Positions 1-6,933 of a stretch of 7,695 nt of DNA are shown piece after piece (the stretch's first letter is position 1; each line of letters starts with the position of its first letter). The position numbers and the translations under genes are program-made. The notes under the pieces were generated by a model. That model was given only the letters and a program-made list of their open reading frames with translations, was not told the origin of the DNA and searched no databases. Source of the stretch: JBOGEB01 sp050743125 (GTDB lineage Bacteria > Actinomycetota > Nitriliruptoria > Euzebyales > Egibacteraceae); NCBI GenBank assembly GCA_050743125.1, contig JBOGEB010000194.1, positions 1 through 7,695 on the forward strand, written 5' to 3'.

Positions 1-1082
1 TGGCGGATCGGGTCGTCGGGGACGCGGGCGACGTACACGTTCCCGGGGTCCATGCCGAGTTCCTCGACGTTGCGCGCGCCCGTGCCCGGGCTGCCGGCCA
101 GGACGATCCGGTCCGCGTGCATTCCCGTTTCGGCGGCCATGCCGGTGACGGTTGAGCCGTAGCTGTGGCCCATCACTGTCACCTCGGCGCTTTGGGTGTT
201 CACCGCGCGCAGCCCGCCGACGAACGGCGCCAGCGCCTTTGAGCCTCCGTCCGCGTACCCCTTCATGCCCGCCATCGGGATGTTCGGTGGGGTGTGATAG
301 CCCAGCCACGCGATGACCGCGTGACCGGTCGAACCCTGCCGCTTCGCCTCGGTGTCGAGCGCGCGTGCGTTCTTGATCATGCCGCCGAGGTCGTCCAGCT
401 CCGTGCCGGTGCCCGGCACCATCACGCCGACGTGGGTGGCGGCGGTGACGTCGCCGATCGCCACCGCTGCCCGTCCGTCGCCGGCCGGGTCGTAGAGCAG
501 GACCTTCAGGTCGGGGGCAAGCATCGCCTCGTGGGCGGCGATGAGCTTGCTGATCTGCTCCAAGCGGTCGCGCTCCGCCGGTATGACCGCGCACCCCAGG
601 CGGGCCCGCTCCGTGTACAGCTCGTGCAGCCGGGCGTTGACGCGCTGCCGGTTCAGCTCGTCGCGGACGTCCACCGGGACGCCGTCCAGGCCCGCGATCG
701 CGTCACGCTGATGCGCTTTCAGCCACGTCTGCTGCTGGGGGGACAGCCGCCGCCACCAGTCGAGGACCCCAGCTGGGCCGCCCGAGCCGAGGGCGGTCCG
801 CGTCTCGTCCCAAGGCCTGCCGATCAGCAGGTCGACGAGCGGCTGGGGCGCTCCCTGCGCGTCGGCTTCGCGCACGAGCTGGGCAAGGTTGCGGAGGTCC
901 TCCCCGAGGCTCCCGTACCGCTGCGCGGTGCGGCGGGCGTCCTGCGCTGCCCTGGACGAGCGCCCGGCCTCGTCGAGCAGCCCGTCGATGCGGGGCGCGC
1001 GCTGCTCCAGGTCGGCGGCCACGTCCCGCAGTGTGGCCGCCACCCGGTCCACTGCGTCCGGATTCAAGAAGATCCGCGACAT
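1..1082 (-). CDS. DUF1023-type alpha/beta hydrolase, 3' end cut by window edge
   Basis: Reading the minus strand from an ATG at 1082 gives an uninterrupted frame of 360 codons to the window edge. It starts MSRIFLNPDAVDRVAATL. Residues 1 to about 110 are helical and Ala/Arg/Leu-rich, like the WXG-type N-terminal coiled coil common in this actinobacterial family. The C-terminal half is an alpha/beta hydrolase of the Abhydrolase_8 (formerly DUF1023) type. The nucleophile elbow is GHSYGS, with the serine at about residue 307. A later segment, VARVPDDPIR, sits where the catalytic acid is expected (Asp356 or Asp357). The catalytic histidine would lie beyond the window. Substrate is unknown; an esterase or lipase-like activity is inferred from the fold. 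No signal peptide is seen. There is no clear Shine-Dalgarno sequence, but a TANNNT box sits 7 bases upstream of the ATG, suggesting a leaderless message. The gene is divergent from the small WXG-like gene at 1127. Family call is confident; function is not. Confidence 0.87.
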   Translation of the reverse strand, partial: MSRIFLNPDAVDRVAATLRDVAADLEQRAPRIDGLLDEAGRSSRAAQDARRTAQRYGSLGEDLRNLAQLVREADAQGAPQPLVDLLIGRPWDETRTALGSGGPAGVLDWWRRLSPQQQTWLKAHQRDAIAGLDGVPVDVRDELNRQRVNARLHELYTERARLGCAVIPAERDRLEQISKLIAAHEAMLAPDLKVLLYDPAGDGRAAVAIGDVTAATHVGVMVPGTGTELDDLGGMIKNARALDTEAKRQGSTGHAVIAWLGYHTPPNIPMAGMKGYADGGSKALAPFVGGLRAVNTQSAEVTVMGHSYGSTVTGMAAETGMHADRIVLAGSPGTGARNVEELGMDPGNVYVARVPDDPIR

Positions 1083-1089
1083 CGCGGGC

Positions 1090-1095
1090 AGCCTA
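1090..1095 (-). promoter_or_regulatory. Candidate -10 box for a leaderless hydrolase transcript
   Basis: On the minus strand the hexamer TAGGCT fits the actinobacterial TANNNT -10 pattern and lies 7 bases before the hydrolase ATG at 1082. That is the spacing expected when transcription begins at the start codon. No good -35 hexamer is present 16-19 bases upstream. The 44-base gap to the divergent gene leaves little room for other promoter elements. No equally good box was seen for the plus-strand gene. Confidence 0.3.
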
Positions 1096-1126
1096 CTTCA
1101 GCGCAAGTGCGGCATCCTTACTCCCT

Positions 1127-1477
1127 ATGGCGTTGACGGACGAGCTGCGTGAGGAGGCCGAGCGTCTGGACCGCGAGGCCCGCCACAAGGACGAGTTGGC
1201 CGCTGACCTGCGTGCGCAGGCGCGGTGGCTGCCGGACGGTGTCGAGGCGGCCAGAGGGTCGATCGTCCCCTCGGTGTGGGAAAGCCCGACTGCGGATCGG
1301 GCTCACGACCTGGTCACGGCCGGCGCCGATGCGGTGCGCGCTGGAGCCGCCGACTTGGAGAACGTCGCCCGGGAGCTGGAGCGACAGGCCGACGACCTCC
1401 GCGACGAAGCCCATCAGCTCCGCCGCACTGCCGATGTCCTGGACGCCGACGTGCCGTACGGCAGCCCCTACGCCTGA
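1127..1477 (+). CDS. Small coiled-coil protein with a WXG-like motif, possible partner of the DUF1023 hydrolase
   Basis: This is a 116-residue protein starting MALTDELREEAERLDREA. The frame is open farther upstream (to 1031), but that part is antisense to the hydrolase N-terminus and reads as low-quality sequence, so the ATG at 1127 is chosen. The protein is charged and heptad-like at both ends (about residues 3-40 and 62-104). The middle carries VWESPTADRAHDLV (about residues 51-64), which resembles the W-x-G/P-x-A-DR turn of WXG100-like helical hairpin proteins. The glycine is replaced by serine. No signal peptide or membrane segment is visible. WXG-like proteins are typical type VII secretion substrates or helper partners, and DUF1023 hydrolases often carry a similar N-terminal helix region, so the divergent pair may work together (inference). 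No Shine-Dalgarno sequence is evident. The gene ends 3 bases from the convergent lipoprotein stop codon. Confidence 0.75.
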   Translation: MALTDELREEAERLDREARHKDELAADLRAQARWLPDGVEAARGSIVPSVWESPTADRAHDLVTAGADAVRAGAADLENVARELERQADDLRDEAHQLRRTADVLDADVPYGSPYA

Positions 1478-1480
1478 CGG

Positions 1481-1936
1481 TCAGAGCTGCCTACCGCAGT
1501 GCTGCTCGACGTACATCGACATCCGTTCCCACGAACCCAGCGTGAACAGCCCAGATGTAAGGCTGCCGGCCAGCGCCCCGAGCGGGTTGTCCGCGACGTC
1601 CTTCAGCGTGTCCCGCTGCCGTTGCAGTGCATCGCGGATCGCCTCGACGTCGGGCTGGATCTCCTCGGGAGCCGCCTTCTCCAGCTTGTCGAAGGTGACC
1701 GCCACGTCCCTGAGCGCCTCGAGGCCGGTCCCCAGCGCCACGAACAGCGAGCGCAGGTCGCCCTCCCTCGCACGCTCGGCGATCTGGTCTCCCCGCGCAG
1801 AGTACTTGTCGCGGTAGCGCTGCTTCTCCTCCGCCAGCGTGCGGCAGAACGCCTCCCGCGAACGGGGCTGCGCGCACCCCGCCAGCAAGCTGACAGCGAT
1901 CAGGACGAGCGTCAGCCAACGGCTCATGGTCTTCAC
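1481..1936 (-). CDS. Small secreted lipoprotein, last gene of the kinase/transporter operon
   Basis: This 151-residue product has a lipoprotein signal peptide: MKTMSRW, a hydrophobic core (LTLVLIAVSLLAG), then the lipobox LAGC with acylated Cys21. The mature part is short, charged and probably all-helical. Besides the lipid-bearing cysteine it has Cys31 and Cys147 near its two ends, which could form a disulfide. It should be anchored to the outer face of the membrane. The start used is a GTG whose bases overlap the transporter stop (GTGA, 4-base overlap), with a GAGG about 9 bases upstream. An ATG three codons later (1927) would also keep the signal peptide. The segment with APEEIQPDVEAIRDAL resembles helical regions of uncharacterised actinobacterial lipoproteins. 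No enzyme motif is seen. Coupling to the transporter suggests an extracytoplasmic accessory role for export, but this is inference. Confidence 0.82.
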   Translation of the reverse strand: MKTMSRWLTLVLIAVSLLAGCAQPRSREAFCRTLAEEKQRYRDKYSARGDQIAERAREGDLRSLFVALGTGLEALRDVAVTFDKLEKAAPEEIQPDVEAIRDALQRQRDTLKDVADNPLGALAGSLTSGLFTLGSWERMSMYVEQHCGRQL

Positions 1937-4290
1937 GGCCCTCGGCCTCTTCCGATCCGGATCGGGTCCCGGCGGCGCAAGGCGAGCGCAGCGAGGGTGA
2001 TGCCAGCGGCGGTCAGTGCGGCCAAGGCGGCGAGCGCGGCGAGGAGGTTGCCAGCGGTGTGGCCCCAGCCGGGGCTGCAGGGTGGGGTGTTGCGGGCGTT
2101 AGCCGGAGCGGGCGCCCCCGGCCTGCAACGCGGCTCGAGGTCGAGCAGGTTCGCCGACGTGGCGGCGGCGTCGAACGCCCAGTAGCCGGGGGTCGCCCAG
2201 GCGGCCTGGGCCAGCCCGAGCCGGTCCTCGACCTCCAATAGCGCGTTCGACAGCACGAGCTGGGCGACGATCAATACGGGGATCATCACGAGCGCGGCGG
2301 CGTCGGTGCTCACCACGGCGGAGACGGCCAGTCCCAGCGCGCCCGCGGCGACCGCGGCCAGGAACAGGATCACGCCGATCTCGAGGAGCGGGGAGCCGAG
2401 CAGCACCGCGTCAGGCGGACCATCTTGAGCGCCGACGACAATGGCGGTGACTACTGCGGTCTGCGCGGCGGCGAGCACGCCGAGGCAACCGAACTTCGAC
2501 GCCAGATAGGCGCCCAGGGACAGCCCGACGGTCCGCTCCCGACGGTAGATCGGCAGCTCGCGGACGATCTCCCGGCAGGCGTTCACGAGTCCCATCGCGA
2601 TTGCGGCGACGACGAGCAGGAGCAGGACGTTACGGGGAGAGCCCTGATCCGGAGCGAGGTTGCCGCCCCGCAGGGTGAGGAGCAGGAGCGCGGCCATCAC
2701 CGGCGCCTGTGCGACGAGCAGGGCGGCGTAGGCGCGGGTGCTGGCAAGCACGGCGAGGTTGCGGCGCACGAGGGTGCCGAGCTGCTGGCGGAACCCGGCC
2801 CCGCGACGCGTCGCCGGCCGACCCACGCCCCCGCCCGGACGCGACCGTCGGGCCGGGCCGGCGACGTAGGCGTCGTAGGCCGGATGCGACTGGAAGCGGG
2901 CGGGCCAGTCCCACGTCTCGTCGTCCAGGTGCTGGAACACCTGTGCGTGGTCGGTCGTCTCGAAGAACGCGAGCAGCTCTTTGGGCGGCCCGAAGAACGC
3001 CATCTGCCCTCCCGGGGCGAGGACCAGGACGCGGTCGCACAGCTCCAAGCTGGCTACGGCGTGAGTGATCACCACGACGGTCCGACCGCCGTCGGCGAGC
3101 TGGCGGAGCAGCTCCATGACGGACCGCTCCCGACCGGGGTCCAGACCCGTGGTCGGCTCATCGAGAAACAGCAGGGCCGGGCGGGTCAGCAGCTCCAGGC
3201 CGACCGACGCGCGCTTGCGCTGCCCGCCGGACAGCTTCGCGATCGGCAGGTCCGCCCGGTCGGTGAGGCCGAGTTCGCATAGCACCTCGTCGATGCGGGC
3301 CTCGCGCTCGCCGGGCCTGCTGTCGGGCGCGAAGCGCAGCTCGGCCGCGTACGACAGCGCCGCCCGCAGCCGGAGCTGGCTGTGGAGGATGTCGTCCTGC
3401 GGGACGTAGCCGATCCGGTAGCGCAGCTCGTCCAGGGACTCGTACAGGTCTCGGCCGTTGTACGCGACGGTGCCGCCGGTGGCGGGGGCAACCCCGGTGA
3501 GCGCCCGCAGCAACGTGGTCTTGCCGGCTCCCGACGGGCCGACGACCGCCAGCAGCTGGCCGGGCTCGACGGTCAGGCTGATCCGGTCCAGTAGCTGCTT
3601 GCGGCCTCTGTCGACCGCGACGCACAGGTCGGTGACGTCCAGGAACGCGGCGTCGTCGATGTACGCCTCGACCCGGTCGCTGCGCACCACCAGCTGGTGG
3701 CGGCCGATCCCGATCACCGTCCCCTCGGCGACCGTCGCGGCGGCCACCCTGGTCCCATCGACGTAGGTGCCGTGCCGGCTGCCGACATCGACGATCTCGA
3801 GGCGGTCGGGGTGGCGGCGGAGCTCGGCGTGATGGCGCGAGACGGTGAGGTCGTCGGCGAGCACTACGTCGTTGTCGGGGGCGCGGCCGATCCGGATGGT
3901 GGCGGCCAGCTGGTGGCTGGTCGTAAACGAGCCAAGCCCACGACCCGCCTGAGGCGCGCCGCGCGGACCCGTCCACGCTTCGAGGGTCACCACGGGACCG
4001 TCCGGATCGCCCAGGCAAAGCGTCACCTGGCCGTCGACCGCGAGCCGGCGTACCTGGACGCCGCCGTGCCAGGAGCCGTTGCGGGAGTGGTCCTCCCACC
4101 ACCATCCGCCGCCCTCGCGGCGGATGGTCGCGTGATGACGGCTGACCCGCGGGTCGTCCAGTACGACCATCGACGCAGGGTGCCGGCCGACGGTCACCTC
4201 GGCGTCGAACCGCCGGACGACCCCACCGGCCTCGACGGACACCGGGGCGCCGCGCGCTGGCGAACCGGAGGGCGTACGCGCCGACCCCAT
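1933..4290 (-). CDS. FHA-FHA-ABC half-transporter, Rv1747-like exporter
   Basis: This 785-residue protein combines two phosphothreonine-binding FHA domains with an ABCG-type half-transporter. FHA1 spans about residues 22-105 (GRHP at 35-38, SRHH at 50-53, NGS at 71-73). FHA2 spans about 130-205 (GRAPDN at 135-140, SRHH at 151-154, HGT at 173-175). The ATPase domain follows: Walker A GPSGAGKTT (251-259), Q-loop Gln298 in VPQDD, signature LSGGQRKR (353-360), Walker B LLFLDEPT (373-380), H-loop His410. About six membrane segments follow (roughly 518-541, 553-572, 594-620, 635-660, 664-684, 746-771), with a Cys-containing outer loop before the last. The order matches M. tuberculosis Rv1747, a kinase-regulated exporter. 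The inter-FHA linker is much shorter here, about 27 residues. The ATG shares one base with the kinase stop (TGATG), so translation is probably coupled. The open frame continues upstream to 4845, but that part is a shadow of the Kelch region. Substrate is unknown; a lipid or envelope glycolipid is plausible. Confidence 0.95.
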   Translation of the reverse strand: MGSARTPSGSPARGAPVSVEAGGVVRRFDAEVTVGRHPASMVVLDDPRVSRHHATIRREGGGWWWEDHSRNGSWHGGVQVRRLAVDGQVTLCLGDPDGPVVTLEAWTGPRGAPQAGRGLGSFTTSHQLAATIRIGRAPDNDVVLADDLTVSRHHAELRRHPDRLEIVDVGSRHGTYVDGTRVAAATVAEGTVIGIGRHQLVVRSDRVEAYIDDAAFLDVTDLCVAVDRGRKQLLDRISLTVEPGQLLAVVGPSGAGKTTLLRALTGVAPATGGTVAYNGRDLYESLDELRYRIGYVPQDDILHSQLRLRAALSYAAELRFAPDSRPGEREARIDEVLCELGLTDRADLPIAKLSGGQRKRASVGLELLTRPALLFLDEPTTGLDPGRERSVMELLRQLADGGRTVVVITHAVASLELCDRVLVLAPGGQMAFFGPPKELLAFFETTDHAQVFQHLDDETWDWPARFQSHPAYDAYVAGPARRSRPGGGVGRPATRRGAGFRQQLGTLVRRNLAVLASTRAYAALLVAQAPVMAALLLLTLRGGNLAPDQGSPRNVLLLLVVAAIAMGLVNACREIVRELPIYRRERTVGLSLGAYLASKFGCLGVLAAAQTAVVTAIVVGAQDGPPDAVLLGSPLLEIGVILFLAAVAAGALGLAVSAVVSTDAAALVMIPVLIVAQLVLSNALLEVEDRLGLAQAAWATPGYWAFDAAATSANLLDLEPRCRPGAPAPANARNTPPCSPGWGHTAGNLLAALAALAALTAAGITLAALALRRRDPIRIGRGRGP

Positions 4291-6383
4291 CAGGGTGTGT
4301 ACGCCTCCACGGTCGACAGGGAGCCGTGATTGGCCCCCCCGATCACGTACACCCGCCCGTCGGAGCCGGTCACGGCCGCGAGCGCGTCGCGCCCGGTCGG
4401 CATCGGGGCGGCGCTCGTCCAGGTACCAGCCCGCGGGGAGTACGCCTCCACCGTCTGGAGGTTGCTGAACCCGCCGATCACGTAGATGCGCCCGTCGGGA
4501 CCGGCGACCGCGGCGATCGTGCCGCGTGCGCTCGGCATTGGAGCGGCGCTCGTCCAAGCGTCGGCGCCAGGCGTGTATGCCTCGGTAGCAGCGGCCGGAC
4601 CGGAGTTCGTGTACCCGCCGAATGCGTAGACACGGCCGTCGATGCCGGTGGCCGCCGCCAGCCCGTACCGGGCGGTCGGCATCGAGGCCCCAGCCGTCCA
4701 GCGGTCGGTGTCTGGGTCGTACACCTCCACGCGGTCGAAGATGGTGGAGGCGTCCCTGCCGCCGATCGCATAGATGCGACCGTCCGGGCCGGTAGCGGCC
4801 ACAAGGCCGAAGCGGGCCGTCGGCATCGGCGCGGCGGCGCTCCACGAGCCGGCAGAGGGGTCGTACACCGCAACGGTGCTCAGGGCCTGGCCCGACTTGT
4901 AGCCGCCGATGGCGTAGATGCGCCCGTCTCTGCTCGCAGCCACGGCGAGGTAGCTGCGCGCAGCAGGCAGGGGCGTCGCCGTGGTCCAGCGGCCGGTGCT
5001 CGGCGCATACACCTCCACGCTGTCGAGGTCACCGCGGCCGTCCTGGAACCCGCCGGGAACATAGATGCGCCCGTCGGCGCCGGCCGCTGCACCGATCCAG
5101 TGACGTGCCGTCTGCATGGACGCGATCGGAGCCCAACCGCTTTGGTGGCCCTGGCCCTGACCAGGGCCGCCCGGTGATGTCCCTGGACGGTTCTCTGAGG
5201 GGCACTGGCCGCCGCTTGGGGTTCTGGGGAGCCCTTGGGTCGGCTGGGCGGGCTGGGCCGGCTGCTCGACGGCCGGCGCGGAGACGGGCGGTGGTCCTGA
5301 GGGCACAGCGGGCACGGGAGACGGCGGCGCCACGAGGTCAGCGGGAGGGACTGGGGTGCCTGGCGAGGTGGGGGTCGGCTCGGGCGGAATGGTGCCGGGC
5401 TGCGTTCCCGCTCGTGTCCCGAAGCTCCCCAGGATCAGCGCGAGCAGGAGCACAGCGATCACGACGCCGGCGCCCAGCCATCCCAGGCGCGATCGTGGTC
5501 TGCGCTCGGGCACGGGGAGGTCGTGGGACTTGCTGGCGGTGGGCGTCGGCGCCGTGAAGGGGACACCTGCAGCCGCTGCCCTCAGCGCCGTCCGCATCTG
5601 CTCGGCGTTCTGGTAGCGGTCGGCGGGATCCTTGGCGAGCGCCCGCAGCAGCGCCGCCTCCACCCCAGCCGGGATCTGCGGGTTCAGTTGTCGTGGCGGC
5701 GGGACCGGTGCCGCAACATGCTGCATGAGCACCGACGCCGGGGTGTCCGCCTGGAACGGCACCCGCCCGGTGAGCAGCTCGTAGCAGACCACCCCGGCCG
5801 CGTACAGGTCAGCGCGCGCGTCGACCTGTCGGCCAAGGGCCTGCTCGGGCGCCATGTACGCGGCGGTCCCGAGGACCCGACCGGTGGTGGTCAGCTTCGC
5901 GGCGCCCTCGCCTAGTAGCTTGGCGATCCCGAAGTCGGCCAGCAAGGGCCAGCCGGGCTCGGGCAGCAGCACGTTGCTCGGCTTGACGTCCCGGTGGACC
6001 AGCCCGCGCGCGTGCGCGTATCCCAGCCCTGCCAGCACCCCGTCGATTAGCCCCAGGGCCTGGGTCACGGGCAGCGGCCGACCCGCAAGATCCGCCAGCG
6101 TCCGTCCGCCCGGCACGTACTGGAGCGCCAGGTAGGCGACCCCGTCCTGCTCGCCGAAGTCGTAGACCGACACGATGTTGCGGTGCTCGAGCTGGCCGAT
6201 CAGCCGCGCCTCGCGCACGAACCTTGCGGCGAACCGCGGATCCCCCACCTCGTCCAGGACCTTCACCGCCACGACCCGGCCCAACGACGGCTGGTACCCC
6301 TCGTACACCGTCGCCATCCCACCCCGCCCCACCACCTGGCGCAGCTCGTAATGCCCCAGCCGCCGCCCAACCAGCTCCCGCAT
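4290..6383 (-). CDS. Transmembrane Ser/Thr protein kinase with extracellular six-repeat Kelch domain
   Basis: This is a 697-residue PknB/PknF-family receptor kinase. The cytoplasmic kinase domain (about 11-270) has all key elements: glycine loop GRGGMATVY (19-27), Lys41 in VAVK, helix-C Glu58, catalytic HRDVKPSN (130-137), DFG (150-152) and APE (178-180). The activation loop carries Thr165-Thr167 as likely autophosphorylation sites. A Thr/Pro juxtamembrane stretch follows, then one membrane span (about 300-320). A Pro-rich linker (about 323-412) holds a lone Cys394. The extracellular part is six Kelch repeats (417-697). Kinase activity is therefore expected to be intact, with the propeller as ligand sensor. 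Mycobacterial PknD uses an NHL propeller in the same place; a Kelch propeller is a different solution. The start ATG is supported by the typical LVGRRLGHYELRQVVGRGG opening; GAGG lies very close to it and GGAG 12 bases away. The gene follows the RDD gene after 38 bases and overlaps the transporter ATG by one base. Confidence 0.96.
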   Translation of the reverse strand: MRELVGRRLGHYELRQVVGRGGMATVYEGYQPSLGRVVAVKVLDEVGDPRFAARFVREARLIGQLEHRNIVSVYDFGEQDGVAYLALQYVPGGRTLADLAGRPLPVTQALGLIDGVLAGLGYAHARGLVHRDVKPSNVLLPEPGWPLLADFGIAKLLGEGAAKLTTTGRVLGTAAYMAPEQALGRQVDARADLYAAGVVCYELLTGRVPFQADTPASVLMQHVAAPVPPPRQLNPQIPAGVEAALLRALAKDPADRYQNAEQMRTALRAAAAGVPFTAPTPTASKSHDLPVPERRPRSRLGWLGAGVVIAVLLLALILGSFGTRAGTQPGTIPPEPTPTSPGTPVPPADLVAPPSPVPAVPSGPPPVSAPAVEQPAQPAQPTQGLPRTPSGGQCPSENRPGTSPGGPGQGQGHQSGWAPIASMQTARHWIGAAAGADGRIYVPGGFQDGRGDLDSVEVYAPSTGRWTTATPLPAARSYLAVAASRDGRIYAIGGYKSGQALSTVAVYDPSAGSWSAAAPMPTARFGLVAATGPDGRIYAIGGRDASTIFDRVEVYDPDTDRWTAGASMPTARYGLAAATGIDGRVYAFGGYTNSGPAAATEAYTPGADAWTSAAPMPSARGTIAAVAGPDGRIYVIGGFSNLQTVEAYSPRAGTWTSAAPMPTGRDALAAVTGSDGRVYVIGGANHGSLSTVEAYTP
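4293..5135 (-). repeat. Six tandem Kelch-repeat units (about 144-bp period) inside the kinase gene
   Basis: The repeats begin at successive tryptophans, residues 417, 466, 514, 562, 610 and 655. In DNA they lie at 5135-4989, 4988-4845, 4844-4701, 4700-4557, 4556-4422 and 4421-4293. Each unit has the pattern W-x6-P-x2-R, an Ala-rich strand, DGR-[IV]-Y-x3-GG, then a V-x-x-Y-x-P strand. Unit lengths are 49, 48, 48, 48, 45 and 43 residues. The last unit lacks the closing tryptophan strand, so the Trp417 strand from the N-terminal side probably completes the sixth blade. Similarity among units is high, suggesting expansion by duplication within the gene. Six blades is a standard Kelch propeller size. 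Confidence 0.88.
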
Positions 6384-6421
6384 GGCCTCATCATGCTCCA
6401 GACGCGGCCCACATCCGGTGG

Positions 6422-6832
6422 CTATGTCTTGCTTTTGTTCGTCCGCACGACCAGCGTGCCCGAGAGCGCCTCGTAGATTGTGCGGTTCTGCCTGTCCCAG
6501 AGCGGCATCAATAGCAGCACGCCAAAGGTGATACCGAACGCGATGGACGCGACGATGAGGCCGAGGATGCCGCGGACCCAGAACATCTTCCCGAACCCGA
6601 CCGGCTCGTTCGTCTGCGCGTCAACAACCTGCAGACCGATAACCTGTTTGGCGGGAGTCTGTCCTTTCCCGGCCGCCATCGCGGCCCAAACCAGCCATCC
6701 AAAACCCAGAGTGACAATCGCGAGCACAAACTCCACCGCCCACGACGCCAGTCGGGTGGAGGGCTGTGCGATAAGAAGTTTCTGGGTCGGACCGCGCTCA
6801 ACGGCTTGACCATGATCATAAACCGCAGACAT
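6422..6832 (-). CDS. RDD-family membrane protein, first gene of the operon
   Basis: This 136-residue protein has the RDD-domain pattern: Arg27 before the first membrane span (about 29-52), then GKGQTPAKQVIGLQVVD (55-71), an Arg-bearing segment WVRG (85-88) leading into a second hydrophobic stretch (about 88-111), and WDRQNRTIYEALSGTLVV (112-129) near the C-terminus. RDD proteins are small integral membrane proteins, mostly of unknown function; a few have been linked to ion transport. The start is the ATG at 6832 because a perfect AGGAGG lies 6 bases upstream. An in-frame GTG at 6877 would add 15 unconvincing residues upstream of that site. The gene precedes the kinase by 38 bases with no clear terminator, so it is read as the operon's first gene. 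Its base composition is lower in G+C than its neighbours (35 of 60 bases at 6481-6540, against 45 of 60 at 4321-4380). Confidence 0.9.
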   Translation of the reverse strand: MSAVYDHGQAVERGPTQKLLIAQPSTRLASWAVEFVLAIVTLGFGWLVWAAMAAGKGQTPAKQVIGLQVVDAQTNEPVGFGKMFWVRGILGLIVASIAFGITFGVLLLMPLWDRQNRTIYEALSGTLVVRTNKSKT

Positions 6833-6838
6833 CGATGA

Positions 6839-6844
6839 CCTCCT
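6839..6844 (-). promoter_or_regulatory. Strong Shine-Dalgarno sequence of the RDD gene
   Basis: AGGAGG on the minus strand, 6 bases before the ATG at 6832. It decides the start against the upstream GTG at 6877 and is the best ribosome-binding site in the operon. The downstream kinase has weaker sites, and the transporter and lipoprotein rely on start/stop overlaps. Confidence 0.82.
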
Positions 6845-6933
6845 ATCGCCCGCGCGCCCTCCGCGCCAGTTGCTCACCGTCTCTCACTCGTGCGACGGCT
6901 CGGTGATTTCAGGATGCAACCCGCGACCATCCA

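Noticed and set aside
1031..1126. N-terminal extension of the WXG-like gene
   Set aside because: The 32 extra residues are antisense to the hydrolase start and unlike the charged coiled coil that begins at the ATG at 1127.
294..1136. Long plus-strand frame antisense to the hydrolase
   Set aside because: The minus-strand frame has clear hydrolase motifs; this one has Arg/Val/Ala-rich composition and no motif. It is a typical high-GC shadow.
1453..1483. Palindrome GCCGTACGGC and the TGA-CGG-TCA stop junction as a bidirectional terminator
   Set aside because: The palindrome has no loop and lies within the coding end; the stop-stop symmetry follows from two convergent TGA codons.
4291..4845. 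Upstream extension of the FHA-ABC frame by about 185 codons
   Set aside because: It is an open shadow of the Kelch repeats, Arg/Gly-rich without family features. The true start at 4290 overlaps the kinase stop and precedes FHA1 directly.
6833..6877. GTG start 15 codons upstream for the RDD protein
   Set aside because: The perfect AGGAGG 6 bases before the ATG at 6832 lies inside this extension and points to the later start.
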